This document shows, one piece after another, positions 35,043 through 44,569 of a stretch of 64,000 nt of DNA. Positions within the stretch are counted from its first letter, which is position 1. Each line of letters starts with the position of its first letter. A program made the translations under genes and the position numbers. Below the pieces are notes generated by a model that made no database searches, was not told the origin of the DNA, and saw only the letters and a list, made by a program, of their open reading frames with translations. The stretch covers positions 124,001-188,000 of the forward strand of contig NZ_BAFV01000013.1 in assembly GCF_000308515.1 (NCBI RefSeq), read 5' to 3'. The stretch is from Nocardia carnea NBRC 14403. Its GTDB lineage: Bacteria; Actinomycetota; Actinomycetes; Mycobacteriales; Mycobacteriaceae.

Positions 35043-36278
35043 ATGGTCGCGGAGAGCAGCCGGGTGGGCCCGGTGCGCATTCGTCCGGCCGACCGTGGCA
35101 ACGGCCAGGGCGGGCGCCGGCGTCCCAAGGATCGCAAAGTACAGATCATGCGCGCGGCGGCCCGCGCGTTCAGCGAGCGCGGCTACTACCCGGTCGGCGT
35201 GGACGAGATCGCGGCCGAGGTGGGGATCTCCGGCCCGGCGCTGTACCGCCATTTCGCCAACAAGTACGCGCTGCTGGTGGCCGCGGCCGAAGAAGGCGCG
35301 CGCCAACTCCTGGACGCCGCGCGCGGCGCGGACGAACCCGGCGCGACCCCGGAGCAGCATCTGGACGCCCTGATCCGCGCCGTGGCCGAGCACACCATCG
35401 AGATCCGCCGTGAGGCCGGCCTGTACCGCTGGGAGGGCCGCTATCTCGAGCAGCCGGACCGCGCCCGGATCCGCACCCTCTACAACGAGATCAACCGGAC
35501 CTTCGCCGGGCCGATCGAGAAGTTGCGGCCGGACGCGCCACCGGAGGATATCGCCCTGCTGGCGGCCGCGGTGCTCAGCGTGATCGGCAGTATCTCGGCG
35601 CATCGCACCGCCCTGTCCAGCGCCAAACTGCTACCGCTGCTGTGCGATATGGCGTGGGCGATCGTGCATACCGAACTCCCGGCCGCACCCGGCCCCGGTG
35701 AGGCCGATCCGCAGCCGCGCGGTCTACCGGTGACCTCCAAACGGGAACAGTTGCTCACCGAAGCGATCCGTATATTCGGCCGCCGCGGCTATCACGAGGC
35801 CAGTATCGAGGAGATCGGCGCCGCCGTCGGTATCAATGCCTCCAGCGTCTACCGGTATTTCAGCAGTAAATCCGATCTGCTGGCCGCGGCGTTCCACCGC
35901 ACCGGTGACCGGTTGGCGTTCGCGATCACCGAGGCGCTGGCGGAGGCCAGTGGCCGCGCGGACGCGGTGAACAAGATCGCCGACCGGTATGTGCGGCTCA
36001 GTTTCGCCATGCCGGAGATCATGCCGGTGTACTACGCGGAATTCCCGAACCTGCCACAGGCCGAACAGCACAAACTGCGTGCGATCCAGCGGCAGAACGT
36101 GCACGAATGGGCGAACCTGCTCGACGACGACGCCACGGAGGCGCGCTTCCGGGTGCATTCGGCGATCGGTCAGGTGATCGATGTGGGCCGGTTGATCCGC
36201 TTCGATTCCCGCCCGCAGCAGATGGCCAGGTTGCATGCCCTCATGATGGCCACGCTGCTGGGCCCGCAATCGTCCTGA
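35043..36278 (+). CDS. TetR regulator with two TetR domains in one chain (Mce3R-like architecture)
   Basis: A 411-aa protein containing two complete TetR units. The first HTH is near residues 28-85 (IMRAAARAFSERGYY...GISGPALYRHF), the second near residues 228-290 (LLTEAIRIFGRRGYHEA...GINASSVYRYF), each followed by a helical ligand-binding half. ATG 35043 is used because GGAG precedes it; an upstream start would add 17 residues. Tandem TetR fusion is known for mycobacterial Mce3R (~406 aa), which represses mce3 and lipid genes. The similar length and the adjacent hydratase gene support that comparison. Orthology is not proven. Confidence 0.85.
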   Translation: MVAESSRVGPVRIRPADRGNGQGGRRRPKDRKVQIMRAAARAFSERGYYPVGVDEIAAEVGISGPALYRHFANKYALLVAAAEEGARQLLDAARGADEPGATPEQHLDALIRAVAEHTIEIRREAGLYRWEGRYLEQPDRARIRTLYNEINRTFAGPIEKLRPDAPPEDIALLAAAVLSVIGSISAHRTALSSAKLLPLLCDMAWAIVHTELPAAPGPGEADPQPRGLPVTSKREQLLTEAIRIFGRRGYHEASIEEIGAAVGINASSVYRYFSSKSDLLAAAFHRTGDRLAFAITEALAEASGRADAVNKIADRYVRLSFAMPEIMPVYYAEFPNLPQAEQHKLRAIQRQNVHEWANLLDDDATEARFRVHSAIGQVIDVGRLIRFDSRPQQMARLHALMMATLLGPQSS

Positions 36279-36445
36279 ACCGCACCCGGCGGACCCGCTG
36301 CGAAACACTTTCCGGTTCGGGCTCGAGCCTGCGGCGTGGATAACCGTCGACCGCGGGGGCCGGTATCACCTCACCTGCCCGGGATCCTCGGCCGGGCTCG
36401 CGGGCAACTGCGCCGGTTGAACGCGTCCGCTCTGGCGGCGGGCGT

Positions 36446-37963
36446 TCACCCGTGCCGGAAGCGGAAAACAGCGCGTGCGAATCGCAGTCGCCGGGCGTTC
36501 CGGTAGAAGCTGGACAACCCCAGCGCTTCCCCGTAGCGGTTCCGGGCGATGGACAACGTCCGGCTGAATTCGCGCAGGCCCAGATCACCATGGCTGTGGC
36601 CCTGCCCGTACTCGCCCACACCGCCGAACGGTAGCGCCGGGATGCTCGCGTAGGTGGTGGCGGTATTGACCGTGACCACTCCCGCCCGCAGGCGTTCGGC
36701 ATAGATTTCGACCTCGGCGATATCGCGGGTGAACACCGATACCGCGATACCGCGCCCGGCATCGTTGATCCGGGTAACGGCATCGTCGAGGTCGCGCACC
36801 TTGTTCACGATGAGAACGGGGCCGATGCCCTCCTCGGTGATGGCGATGCTCTCCTCCGGGACATCGGCCAGAACGATGGGTTCGACGTAGGGCTCCCGAA
36901 TCGAATCCAGGCCGCCGACCACCGCTCGGCCGCCCCGGGCGAGGGCGTCGCGGACCTGTCTACGCACCACCTCGGTCTGCGATTCCAGGATCATCGGGCC
37001 GTAGGACGACCGGCGGTCGGCGCCGGGACGCAGCGCCCGCGCCCGGTCCACGACCAGGTCGAGGAACTGGTCGTATATCGATGCCGCGACATAGGCGCGC
37101 TGGACGCCGGTCGCGTTCTGGCCCGCGTTGGCCATGGCACCGAACACCGCCGCCTCGGCGGCATCATCGACTTTCGCGTCGACGTGCACGATCATGGCGC
37201 CCTTGCCGGAGTTCTCCACCACGACCGGGGTCATGGTCTGCGCGCACAGCGAGATCACCTCCCGGCCCGGCGCCTCCGGGCCCGCGTACGCGATCTTGTC
37301 CACCCCGGCGCGGCACAGCGCGGCGGCGGTGGAATCGTCACCGGTGACCGCCGACAGCACCGGTTTGTCCGGCGCGACTTCCCGCCAGGTCGATGCCAGC
37401 CACAGACCGGTACCGCTGGTGAGTTCATGGGGTTTGAAAACCACGGCATTACCGGCGGCCATGGCGTACGCGATGGATCCCATCGGGGTGAAAACCGGAT
37501 TGTGCCAGGGCCCCAGCACACCCACCACCCCGAGGGGCAGATAGCCGACCGACGCGTGCTGGTTGCGGGTGAGCCAGTTCGATGCCAGTGTGCGCCGGCC
37601 GAGCACCCGGCCCGCGTTGCGGGCGGCCCAATCGAGGTTCTCCACCGCGAGCATCACCTCGATCGCGGCATCGGCCTCGGGTTTACCGGTTTCCTCGCGC
37701 AGAATCTCCACCAATTGCGCGGCGCGGCGCGCGATCACGCGTTTCCATTCCAGCAGCAATCGTTTACGTGGCCCGAAACCCGCTGTCGACCACCAGCTCT
37801 CGGCCGAACGGGCATCGGACACGGCACGTTCGAGTTCGCCCGGTCCGGCGATGTTGTAGTTGCCGACGATCTCTCCGGTGCGGGGATCGTAGGAGGTGAG
37901 CACGCTCGGTCGGCCGGGTCCTCCCGAACGCGCCGCCACCTCGGGCTGCGCGGTATCGGCCAT
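36446..37963 (-). CDS. Aldehyde dehydrogenase family protein lacking the catalytic cysteine
   Basis: A 505-aa NAD(P)-dependent aldehyde dehydrogenase fold. The start ATG 37963 (MADTAQ) gives the usual N-terminus; the frame extends 80 codons further without family features. The general-base Glu is present in VVENSGKGAM near residue 255. The catalytic-Cys loop reads NAGQNATGVQR, where the family has GQxC, so Cys is replaced by Ala (codon GCG at about 37116 on the reverse strand). The C-terminal LPFGGVGEYGQG(H) motif is intact. Without Cys the normal acyl-enzyme chemistry is not expected. It could be a non-enzymatic paralogue, an esterase-deficient binding protein or an error. Confidence 0.88.
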   Translation of the reverse strand: MADTAQPEVAARSGGPGRPSVLTSYDPRTGEIVGNYNIAGPGELERAVSDARSAESWWSTAGFGPRKRLLLEWKRVIARRAAQLVEILREETGKPEADAAIEVMLAVENLDWAARNAGRVLGRRTLASNWLTRNQHASVGYLPLGVVGVLGPWHNPVFTPMGSIAYAMAAGNAVVFKPHELTSGTGLWLASTWREVAPDKPVLSAVTGDDSTAAALCRAGVDKIAYAGPEAPGREVISLCAQTMTPVVVENSGKGAMIVHVDAKVDDAAEAAVFGAMANAGQNATGVQRAYVAASIYDQFLDLVVDRARALRPGADRRSSYGPMILESQTEVVRRQVRDALARGGRAVVGGLDSIREPYVEPIVLADVPEESIAITEEGIGPVLIVNKVRDLDDAVTRINDAGRGIAVSVFTRDIAEVEIYAERLRAGVVTVNTATTYASIPALPFGGVGEYGQGHSHGDLGLREFSRTLSIARNRYGEALGLSSFYRNARRLRFARAVFRFRHG

Positions 37964-38232
37964 GCACGTCAGATTATGGTGGTGGCGGCCACGCCGACAA
38001 GGCACTCGTACTGCCCGTGCGCTGTCAATGCACCGCCGACCAGCAATGATGGTCTGCCCATACGCTGCTGTGAGCAAACGCACAGTTGGCCGTATTCCGT
38101 TCGGGGTACCGGCGGCGTCCGGGACGCCGAAACGCCGATCGGTAACATCGCGACCGGCGCCGGGGATCATCCAGCGGGATACCGATGCGCCGGTCCGCCC
38201 CACCGCCCCATCCGGCCGATAGTGGAGAGTTG

Positions 38233-39390
38233 ATGCCGAGTTCGAATGATGCCGGGACAGCCGCCCGGAACGTTGCCTCTCCGGCTGAGCCGGGCGATAT
38301 CTCTCCGGCCGAGCCGGATGGTGTGCGCGCCGAGCCGGATGGGAGCGCCGCGGCCCAGGCGGACAACTCTCCCGCGGAGGTGAGCCGGGCGACCCCCCGG
38401 ATACCGGGCCCCGGCGCGACCGCCGGTTCGGCGACGGTCGAAGTCGACGGGATCACCAAATCGTTCGGCGAGGTCCACGCGTTGCGCGGGGTGAGTTTCA
38501 CCGCCGAGCGCGGCACCGTACTCGGCATCCTCGGACCCAACGGTGCCGGTAAGACCACCACCGTCAAGATCCTGTCCACCCTGCTGCGGCCGGACGCCGG
38601 GCAGGCGATCGTGGCCGGTCACGATGTCCGGCGCGACCCGGCCGCGGTGCGCCGTTCGATCATGATGACCGGCCAGTACGCGGCGCTGGACCTGAACCTG
38701 TCGGGCCGGGAGAATCTCGAACTGTTCGGCCGGTTGATGGGCCTGAGTAAATCGGCGGCGCGCAAACGCGCGGACACACTGCTCGCCGAATTCGATCTCG
38801 TCGCCGCCGGCCGCCGCCCGGTGCACCAGTATTCCGGTGGTATGCGGCGCCGGGTGGATATCGCCTGCGGGCTGGTGGTCCGGCCGGAAGTGGTGTTCCT
38901 CGACGAACCGACCACCGGTCTCGACCCGCGGAGCCGGCAGGGCGTCTGGGAGCTGGTGAACGCCCTGAAGGAACAGGGCATCACCGTTCTGCTGACCACC
39001 CAGTACCTCGAAGAAGCCGATGTCCTGTCGGACAACATCATCGTGATCGACAAGGGCACGGTGATCGCCGAAGGTACCGCCGACGAACTCAAGGAGAAGA
39101 CGGGCGGCAGCTACTGCGAAATCGTGCCGCTGGATCCCGCCGAGGTACGTCGTGCCGCCGCGGCCCTCGGCGATCTCGTCCCGTCCGCGGTCGCCGCCGA
39201 TCTCGACGGTTCCGAGCGGCTGTCCATCCCCGCGCCGGAGGGCGCCGCGACACTCGCCGAGGCATTGCGCCGGCTGGATGCCGCCGACATCAGGCTCGCA
39301 GATATCGGGCTGCGGCGGCCTTCCCTCGATGATGTCTTCCTGTCGATCACCGGCCATACCGGCACCGAGCGGCCGGGTGAGCCCACATGA
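38233..39390 (+). CDS. ABC transporter ATP-binding protein, DrrA-like
   Basis: A 385-aa ATPase of the daunorubicin-resistance (DrrA) family that energises export of a hydrophobic compound. There is a ~65-residue Ala/Pro/Glu-rich N-terminal extension before the domain. Walker A is GPNGAGKTTTVKIL near residue 100, signature YSGGMRRRVDIA near 200, Walker B VVFLDEPTTGLDPRSR near 218, and a C-terminal DUF4162-like tail follows. The ATG has GGAG upstream. Its stop overlaps the first permease gene. Confidence 0.92.
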   Translation: MPSSNDAGTAARNVASPAEPGDISPAEPDGVRAEPDGSAAAQADNSPAEVSRATPRIPGPGATAGSATVEVDGITKSFGEVHALRGVSFTAERGTVLGILGPNGAGKTTTVKILSTLLRPDAGQAIVAGHDVRRDPAAVRRSIMMTGQYAALDLNLSGRENLELFGRLMGLSKSAARKRADTLLAEFDLVAAGRRPVHQYSGGMRRRVDIACGLVVRPEVVFLDEPTTGLDPRSRQGVWELVNALKEQGITVLLTTQYLEEADVLSDNIIVIDKGTVIAEGTADELKEKTGGSYCEIVPLDPAEVRRAAAALGDLVPSAVAADLDGSERLSIPAPEGAATLAEALRRLDAADIRLADIGLRRPSLDDVFLSITGHTGTERPGEPT

Positions 39391-40199
39391 GCGCTCCCGC
39401 CCTCGACCGCACCGGTCTCTTCGCCGCTGATCTGCCGCGTACGCACGTCTCGTACTTCGCCCAGTGGCGGGCACTCACCGGCCGGACCGTCTGGACCATG
39501 GTCAGCAAGGGTGAGCTGATCGGCGCGATCCTCACGCCGCTCGTCTTCACCGTCGGCTTCTATCTGCCGCTGCGCCTGGTGATGCAGTTCCAGGGCATCG
39601 ACTACGCGCAGTTCGTCATGCCCATCGTCGTACTGCAGACCATGGCGTTCACCATGATGTCGAATGCCCAACTGGCAGCCTTCGAGGCGCGCACCGGATT
39701 CACCACCCGGTTGCAGACCATGCCGATCGGCCTGCTGGTGCCGTTGACCTCGCGGATCGCGGCCGGTCTCGTCCGGTCCGTCGTTTCGCTGACCGCCGCG
39801 CTGATCTACGGGCACATCATCGGCTTCGAATTCACCGCCGGGTGGGGGCAAACCGTCGGATTCTGTGCCTTCGCGCTCGCCGTCGGCACCATGCTGGCCG
39901 TCGGCGCCGACGGCCTGGGGAGCCTGACGAAGAGCCCGCAGGCGCTGAGCCAGGCGCTGACTCTGCCGACCTTGATCTTCGGCATGATGTCCTGCGGGTT
40001 CGTCCCGGAAACCCAGTTCCCCGAATGGGTCCAGCCGTTCGTCCGCAACCAGCCCATCACCCAGTTCGCCTACGCCCTGCGCGATATGGCGGGCGACGGG
40101 GTGAGCTGGGAGGTGCTGCGGGTCGGGTTGATCTGGCTGATCGCCGGGGCAGTGCTGTTCGTCCCGTTCGCGGTCTGGGCAAGTGTGAGGCGGGCATGA
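39387..40199 (+). CDS. ABC transporter permease, DrrB-like
   Basis: A 270-aa ABC-2 type permease with about six hydrophobic segments, starting near residues 40-70 and ending with LIWLIAGAVLFVPFAVWA. The motif around QALTLPTLIFGMMSCGFVP is typical of ABC-2 exporters. The ATG overlaps the DrrA-like stop, and the stop overlaps the second permease start, so the three form a coupled DrrABC-type unit. In mycobacteria such units export complex lipids, but no lipid synthase lies next to this one. Confidence 0.9.
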   Translation: MSAPALDRTGLFAADLPRTHVSYFAQWRALTGRTVWTMVSKGELIGAILTPLVFTVGFYLPLRLVMQFQGIDYAQFVMPIVVLQTMAFTMMSNAQLAAFEARTGFTTRLQTMPIGLLVPLTSRIAAGLVRSVVSLTAALIYGHIIGFEFTAGWGQTVGFCAFALAVGTMLAVGADGLGSLTKSPQALSQALTLPTLIFGMMSCGFVPETQFPEWVQPFVRNQPITQFAYALRDMAGDGVSWEVLRVGLIWLIAGAVLFVPFAVWASVRRA

Positions 40200-41062
40200 G
40201 CATTGTCGATACCCCTGCGGGCCGTGAACGTTTCGCGCCGACGGCCGCCGCGATCGACCTGCCGAAGGTCACCACCCGCGCCGAGAACTCGCCCGCGGCC
40301 TGGGCCATCCACAGCTGGGTCGAATGCAAACGGCTGCTGACAGCCTGGCTGCGCGATCCGTCGACGACCATCCAGACCATCGTGTACCCGGCGCTGACCC
40401 TGCTGATGTTCTGGATCGTCCTCGACGAATCCATTTCGACTTTCTCCGGAAAACCGGCTGTCTACGGCACCGTCCCGATGATCACACTGATCGCGGCGAT
40501 GATCGGGGCCGTGGTGAGCGCCCTCGGCTTCAAGAACGAGAAGGCCACGGGGCTCCTCGGCCGGTTCTGGACCATGCCGATCCATCGTGCGGCCGGGCTC
40601 ACCGGCCGGTTGCTGGCCGAAGCGATCCGGGTGCTGGTCACCACACTGATCGTGATCGCGGTGGGTTTCTGTATCGGTTTCCGATTCGAACAGGGGCCGT
40701 TGGCGGCGCTCGGGCTCATCGGGATCCCGGTCCTGTTCGGTATCGGATTCGCGGTGTTCATCACCGCGATCGCCACCGTCACCGAAGGGCCGCTGCTGGT
40801 GCAGCTGGTCGGGTTGCTCACCAACCTGCTGCTGTTCTTCAACTCCGGTTTCGTGCTGATCGAGGCCTACCCGACCTGGCTGCGCTCCACCGTGGAGAAC
40901 CAGCCGATGAGCTGCGCCATCGAGGCGATGAAGGGGCTCTCCTACGGCGGTCCGGTCGCCGAACCGCTCATCGACACCCTGCTGTGGGTGGGCGGGGTCA
41001 TCCTGATCTTCGGCTACCCGGCGATCCGCGGCTACCGGAAGGCTTCGGAAACCAGCGGCTGA
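40196..41062 (+). CDS. ABC transporter permease, DrrC-like
   Basis: A 288-aa ABC-2 type permease with a soluble ~60-residue N-terminus and then about six membrane segments (for example IVYPALTLLMFWIVL and LLLFFNSGFVLIEAYP). It starts at the ATG overlapping the previous stop by 4 bp. It pairs with the preceding permease to form the channel half. There is no partner gene to name the substrate. Confidence 0.9.
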   Translation: MSIVDTPAGRERFAPTAAAIDLPKVTTRAENSPAAWAIHSWVECKRLLTAWLRDPSTTIQTIVYPALTLLMFWIVLDESISTFSGKPAVYGTVPMITLIAAMIGAVVSALGFKNEKATGLLGRFWTMPIHRAAGLTGRLLAEAIRVLVTTLIVIAVGFCIGFRFEQGPLAALGLIGIPVLFGIGFAVFITAIATVTEGPLLVQLVGLLTNLLLFFNSGFVLIEAYPTWLRSTVENQPMSCAIEAMKGLSYGGPVAEPLIDTLLWVGGVILIFGYPAIRGYRKASETSG

Positions 41063-41375
41063 GGAACTCGCCGCCGCGGCGAAGTACTGCGGGCCGCCAT
41101 CGGATCGGCGCAAAGCATCCGCACCCGGCCCGGACCGGCCGGTGGGCATACTGCCGGCAGCCGTGGGCACCGTCGGGGACCGCTCCCGGCATTCGGCGGG
41201 GTGGCCGGGGCCGTTGCCGTGCGCACGGCCGGGGTCGATTTCGGCGGGTCGGCCCGGTGGCTCAGGGGACCGCCGACTCTATCGGGCCTGACGCCGCGGC
41301 CGGCGCCGGAGTCAGGCCCAGTTATCGGCCGGCCTGCTCGGGTTGCTCCCGGCTGTCGGTGGGTTCGGCTCGGGA
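41063..41375. other. 313-bp gap between convergent permease and lycopene cyclase genes
   Basis: GC-rich sequence between two genes that point at each other. No motif-bearing reading frame is present and I do not see a clear intrinsic terminator. Confidence 0.5.
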
Positions 41376-42572
41376 TTACCTGCGGCTGTCGGCCGGCACC
41401 GCGGGGGCGAAGGGGTAATCGACCCACCGGTTGCGGTTGGTCCAGCCGACGAGGTCGTAGCGCCAGCGGAACGGCCAGGTATGGGCGACGGTGTTGAACA
41501 GCACCGACCCCAGGACGGCGTAGTCGTCGTGCGCCGACAGCAGGGCCCGCTGCCCGCGCGGGGATGCGGAGAAGAAGGAATCGAACATGGCGACGGACTG
41601 TTCGGTGGTCAACCGGCCCAGCCCCCACAGTCCACGCATCCGCATCCAGTAGGTGAGGCGCGCCTGCCACGGCCACAACGCGGCGATCGGATCCTCGTCG
41701 CGCCCGATCGCGGCGACCGCGGTATCGGCGAGCGCGAACGAATCGGCCACGCTGTAGCCGGTACAGGGGTGCATCATCCCGCCGCGGGAACCGAACGGCA
41801 CCACCCGCCCGACCCCCCTGGCCGGTGGTGGTGTGTCCAGCGGATAGTGCGCGGCCTCGCTCGGCTCCTCCCCGGTCAGTTCGATACCGTGCGCGGCCAG
41901 CCGGTTCAGGGTTCGCTTACGCAGTTCGTGCTGCGGCATCCCGCCCCGCAACCCGAGGCTGGTCTCCTCGAAGATCACCGTGCCGTCGCCGAGCGGCACC
42001 GAGTACAGGAACGACGGCGGCTCGTCGGGGCCCGCGCCGTTCTCCGGCCGCCAGTCCAGCAGCAGCCCCTCGCCCTCACGGACCATCGGCTCAGCGGTTT
42101 CGGCGGCAACGAAGATCCCGTGTGCGCTGGCCGTCCGGCGATCACCCGGACCCGGCATACCGCGGGAATCGACCACCACCGCCGCGCGGATCACCGTGCC
42201 GTCGGCGAGTTCGACCTCGTGCGCATCCACCCGGGCTGCGCGCTGCGCGAACACCCGGGCATCGTCGAGCGCCAGCGCATCCCGCAGCAGCGGTTTCGAC
42301 AACACGCAGTAGGGGCGTTCGATCCGGAGCTCGGCAGTGGTCCAGACGACCGGTGCCGGGATCCGGCTCGCGATCACGCTGTGCGGCAACCATTCCGGCA
42401 GTTCGTCGATCCAGCAGGAGAACGTCGGCGGCCACAGCCGATCGGGCCGCGGATCCACGGCCGCCACCCGCAGCCCGGCCACAGTGGCGCGGTGGGCGAG
42501 AGCCCGGCCGGACGGGCCGAGCCCGACGACGCAGAGATCGAACTTGTCCGTACTGGCTGCCATACAAGGCAT
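41376..42572 (-). CDS. crtY: Lycopene beta-cyclase, FAD-dependent CrtY/CrtL type
   Basis: A 398-aa lycopene cyclase that converts lycopene ends into beta-ionone rings. N-terminal dinucleotide motif LCVVGLGPSGRAL, then ATFSCWIDE-like segment (PTFSCWIDELP), then the conserved FLYSVPLGDGTVIFEETSL near residue 200, and GGMMHPCTGYSVADS near residue 268, all characteristic of the CrtY/CrtL family. It provides the ring-forming step missing from the operon at 1-5.7 kb, so beta-carotene would be available for CrtU. An internal ATG three codons in is an alternative start. The gene is alone and convergent with the ABC exporter. Confidence 0.9.
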   Translation of the reverse strand: MPCMAASTDKFDLCVVGLGPSGRALAHRATVAGLRVAAVDPRPDRLWPPTFSCWIDELPEWLPHSVIASRIPAPVVWTTAELRIERPYCVLSKPLLRDALALDDARVFAQRAARVDAHEVELADGTVIRAAVVVDSRGMPGPGDRRTASAHGIFVAAETAEPMVREGEGLLLDWRPENGAGPDEPPSFLYSVPLGDGTVIFEETSLGLRGGMPQHELRKRTLNRLAAHGIELTGEEPSEAAHYPLDTPPPARGVGRVVPFGSRGGMMHPCTGYSVADSFALADTAVAAIGRDEDPIAALWPWQARLTYWMRMRGLWGLGRLTTEQSVAMFDSFFSASPRGQRALLSAHDDYAVLGSVLFNTVAHTWPFRWRYDLVGWTNRNRWVDYPFAPAVPADSRR

Positions 42573-42643
42573 TCAACGGGGTTCACCCGGGGGAGAGCAA
42601 CAGGCGGCTGTTTGTGATGGTGGTTGCGGGGCCGGGCTGGGAG

Positions 42644-43123
42644 TCAGTTCTTGGGGGTCACCCAGGTGGTGATGTCGGCGTGCACGACCTCGCGACCGGT
42701 TTTGTCGTAGATCGATACGGGGACCGTCAGATCGCGGCCCTCGGTGAGGGTGGCGAAGTCGGGGATCTCCGTGAGTTCGGCCACCGCGCGGAGGCCGGTG
42801 GTGGCCTTGGTCAGGTACTGGACCTGCATCGCCTTGGGGATCCAGCGGTGGGTGGTGGGGACCGTTGCCTCGCTCAGCATGCCCATGGCGATCTCCGCCA
42901 GGTTGCAGGCGGCGATGGCGTGGAAGGTGCCGAGGTGGTTGTGGACACCGAACCATTTGGGGGCCTTGACCTCGCACAGGCCGGGTTCCAGCCGGACCAC
43001 CCGGGGCAGGACCGTGGCGAAATAGGGGACGCGGGCCACCATCGACAGGGAGAACAGTCCGTGGCCGAGGGGGTTGTCCGGCAGTTTGCGCCAGCCGCGG
43101 TAGGTACCGGTTAGGTTCGTCAT
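42644..43123 (-). CDS. Hotdog-fold thioesterase-like protein (DUF4442 family)
   Basis: A 159-aa protein with hotdog-fold features: a V(K/R)APKWFGVHNHLGTFHAIA segment near residues 52-72 typical of DUF4442/PaaI-like proteins, and the central helix HAIAACNLAEIAMGM. Such proteins hydrolyse acyl-CoA or bind acyl chains; the exact activity is unknown. The ATG at 43123 directly abuts a perfect 12-bp inverted repeat that would overlap its promoter or ribosome site. It is transcribed away from the ribosomal operon. Confidence 0.8.
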   Translation of the reverse strand: MTNLTGTYRGWRKLPDNPLGHGLFSLSMVARVPYFATVLPRVVRLEPGLCEVKAPKWFGVHNHLGTFHAIAACNLAEIAMGMLSEATVPTTHRWIPKAMQVQYLTKATTGLRAVAELTEIPDFATLTEGRDLTVPVSIYDKTGREVVHADITTWVTPKN

Positions 43124-43124
43124 G

Positions 43125-43154
43125 CGGCTATCTTACTCAGCGGTAAGATAGCCG
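43125..43154. promoter_or_regulatory. Perfect 12-bp palindrome directly upstream of the thioesterase gene
   Basis: CGGCTATCTTAC, 6-bp spacer TCAGCG, then its exact complement GTAAGATAGCCG. The arm lies only 1 bp before the thioesterase ATG. The length and symmetry are typical of a TetR-type operator; as RNA it would also form a hairpin at the 5' end. No regulator gene is adjacent. Confidence 0.7.
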
Positions 43155-43583
43155 TTCGGCGGTATGGTTGCCGCAGTGCGCGACCTCGGCCGACCCCGAT
43201 TTGAAACGCCTCGGGGGCCTCGTGCATACTGTTCGGGTTGCCTTGCCCCGGGTCGCCGTCGTTTCCATGAAATGGCACGGCTGGGCGGGGTGAGTAAAAC
43301 CAGCGAGTACCTCATCGTATGCGGTGCGGGTACGTCCGGGACGAAGTTCCGCAGGCCACGATCGAAGTTTTCTTCCGGGGCCGAGGAATGAGCGAGAAGG
43401 CGACACGCCCGACCGCGTGGACCGGAGAACCATGACAGATGAACAGCGGCACGGACTGGGTTTTCCCTGGTCGTGGTCTCCACTGAGACGTCATCGTGTG
43501 TTCGGGCTGTGCAAATGAAGGTGGTACGGACGCCCTAGCCGGTATCCGGATCACGGACGAAAGCGGAGAAAAGGACACTTAGC
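43155..43583. other. 429-bp region upstream of the S10 ribosomal operon
   Basis: The region should hold the promoter and leader of the ribosomal operon. No tuf or fusA gene precedes rpsJ within the window. The rpsJ ribosome site is AAAGGA at 43570-43575. The leader contains no gene I can support and I could not identify a regulatory hairpin with certainty. Confidence 0.5.
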
Positions 43584-43889
43584 GTGGCGGGACAGAAGAT
43601 CCGCATCAGGCTCAAGGCCTATGACCACGAGGCGATCGATGCGTCTGCACGCAAGATCGTCGAAACGGTGACCCGCACCGGGGCCCGGGTCGTCGGGCCG
43701 GTGCCGTTGCCGACCGAAAAGAACGTGTACTGCGTCATCCGTTCGCCGCACAAGTACAAGGACTCGCGCGAGCACTTCGAGATGCGTACGCACAAGCGGC
43801 TGATCGACATCCTCGACCCGACGCCGAAGACGGTGGATGCCCTCATGCGCATCGACCTGCCGGCCAGCGTCGACGTCAATATCCAGTGA
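43584..43889 (+). CDS. rpsJ: 30S ribosomal protein S10
   Basis: A 101-aa protein with clear S10 sequence ([13 protein letters not shown] near the start, [19 protein letters not shown] in the middle, [11 protein letters not shown] near the end). Normal length. It begins with GTG, 8 nt after AAGGA. S10 is part of the 30S head and also NusE in transcription antitermination. It is the first gene of the ribosomal operon seen here. Confidence 0.98.
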   Translation: MAGQKIRIRLKAYDHEAIDASARKIVETVTRTGARVVGPVPLPTEKNVYCVIRSPHKYKDSREHFEMRTHKRLIDILDPTPKTVDALMRIDLPASVDVNIQ

Positions 43890-43903
43890 CGGGGACTCTC
43901 GAT

Positions 43904-44569
43904 ATGACTGACAACAAGAGCAGGCCCGCGGCCGGCATCCTGGGCACCAAACTGGGCATGACCCAGGTGTTCGACGACAAGAACCGGGTCGTCCCGGTCA
44001 CCGTCGTCAAGGCCGGACCGAATGTGGTCACCCAGATCCGTACCGTCGAGCGCGACGGCTACAGCGCCGTGCAGGTCGCCTTCGGCGCCATCGACCCCCG
44101 CAAGGTGAACAAGCCGGAATCCGGCCAGTTCTCCAAGGCCGGTGTCACCCCGCGCCGGCACGTCGCGGAGATCCGTGTCGCCGATGTCGCCTCGTTCGAG
44201 GTCGGCCAGGAGATCTCGGCCGATGCCTTCGAAGAGGGCACCTACGTCGACGTCACCGGTACCAGCAAGGGCAAGGGCTTCGCCGGCACCATGAAGCGCC
44301 ACGGCTTCAGCGGCCAGGGCGCCTCGCACGGTGCACAGGCCGTGCACCGTCGCCCGGGTTCCATCGGTGGCTGCGCCACCCCCGGCCGCGTGTTCAAGGG
44401 CATGCGCATGTCGGGTCGTATGGGTAACGACCGCGTCACCACGCAGAACCTGTCGGTTCACAAGGTGGACGCCGAGAACGGCCTGCTGCTGATCAAGGGA
44501 GCGATCCCGGGTCGCAAGGGCGGCGTCGTGATCGTCAAGAGCGCCGTGAAGGGTGGTGCGCACGCATGA
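43904..44569 (+). CDS. rplC: 50S ribosomal protein L3
   Basis: 221 aa with typical L3 features: [14 protein letters not shown] near residue 10 and the [19 protein letters not shown] loop that reaches towards the peptidyl transferase centre. ATG 43904 is chosen because GGGGA lies upstream; an upstream GTG would add six residues. 14-bp gap after rpsJ; the stop overlaps rplD. Confidence 0.97.
   Translation: MTDNKSRPAAGILGTKLGMTQVFDDKNRVVPVTVVKAGPNVVTQIRTVERDGYSAVQVAFGAIDPRKVNKPESGQFSKAGVTPRRHVAEIRVADVASFEVGQEISADAFEEGTYVDVTGTSKGKGFAGTMKRHGFSGQGASHGAQAVHRRPGSIGGCATPGRVFKGMRMSGRMGNDRVTTQNLSVHKVDAENGLLLIKGAIPGRKGGVVIVKSAVKGGAHA

Noticed and set aside
37964..38203. 80-codon N-terminal extension of the aldehyde dehydrogenase
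   Set aside because: The extension has no similarity to the family; MADTAQ gives the usual start.
38167..39474. 435-codon minus-strand frame opposite the ABC ATPase
   Set aside because: Walker and signature motifs are on the + strand; the shadow has none.
38233..41062. Dedicated exporter of an NRPS product
   Set aside because: DrrABC-type genes often serve such clusters, but this unit is 5.7 kb away and separated by unrelated genes, so a link is speculative.
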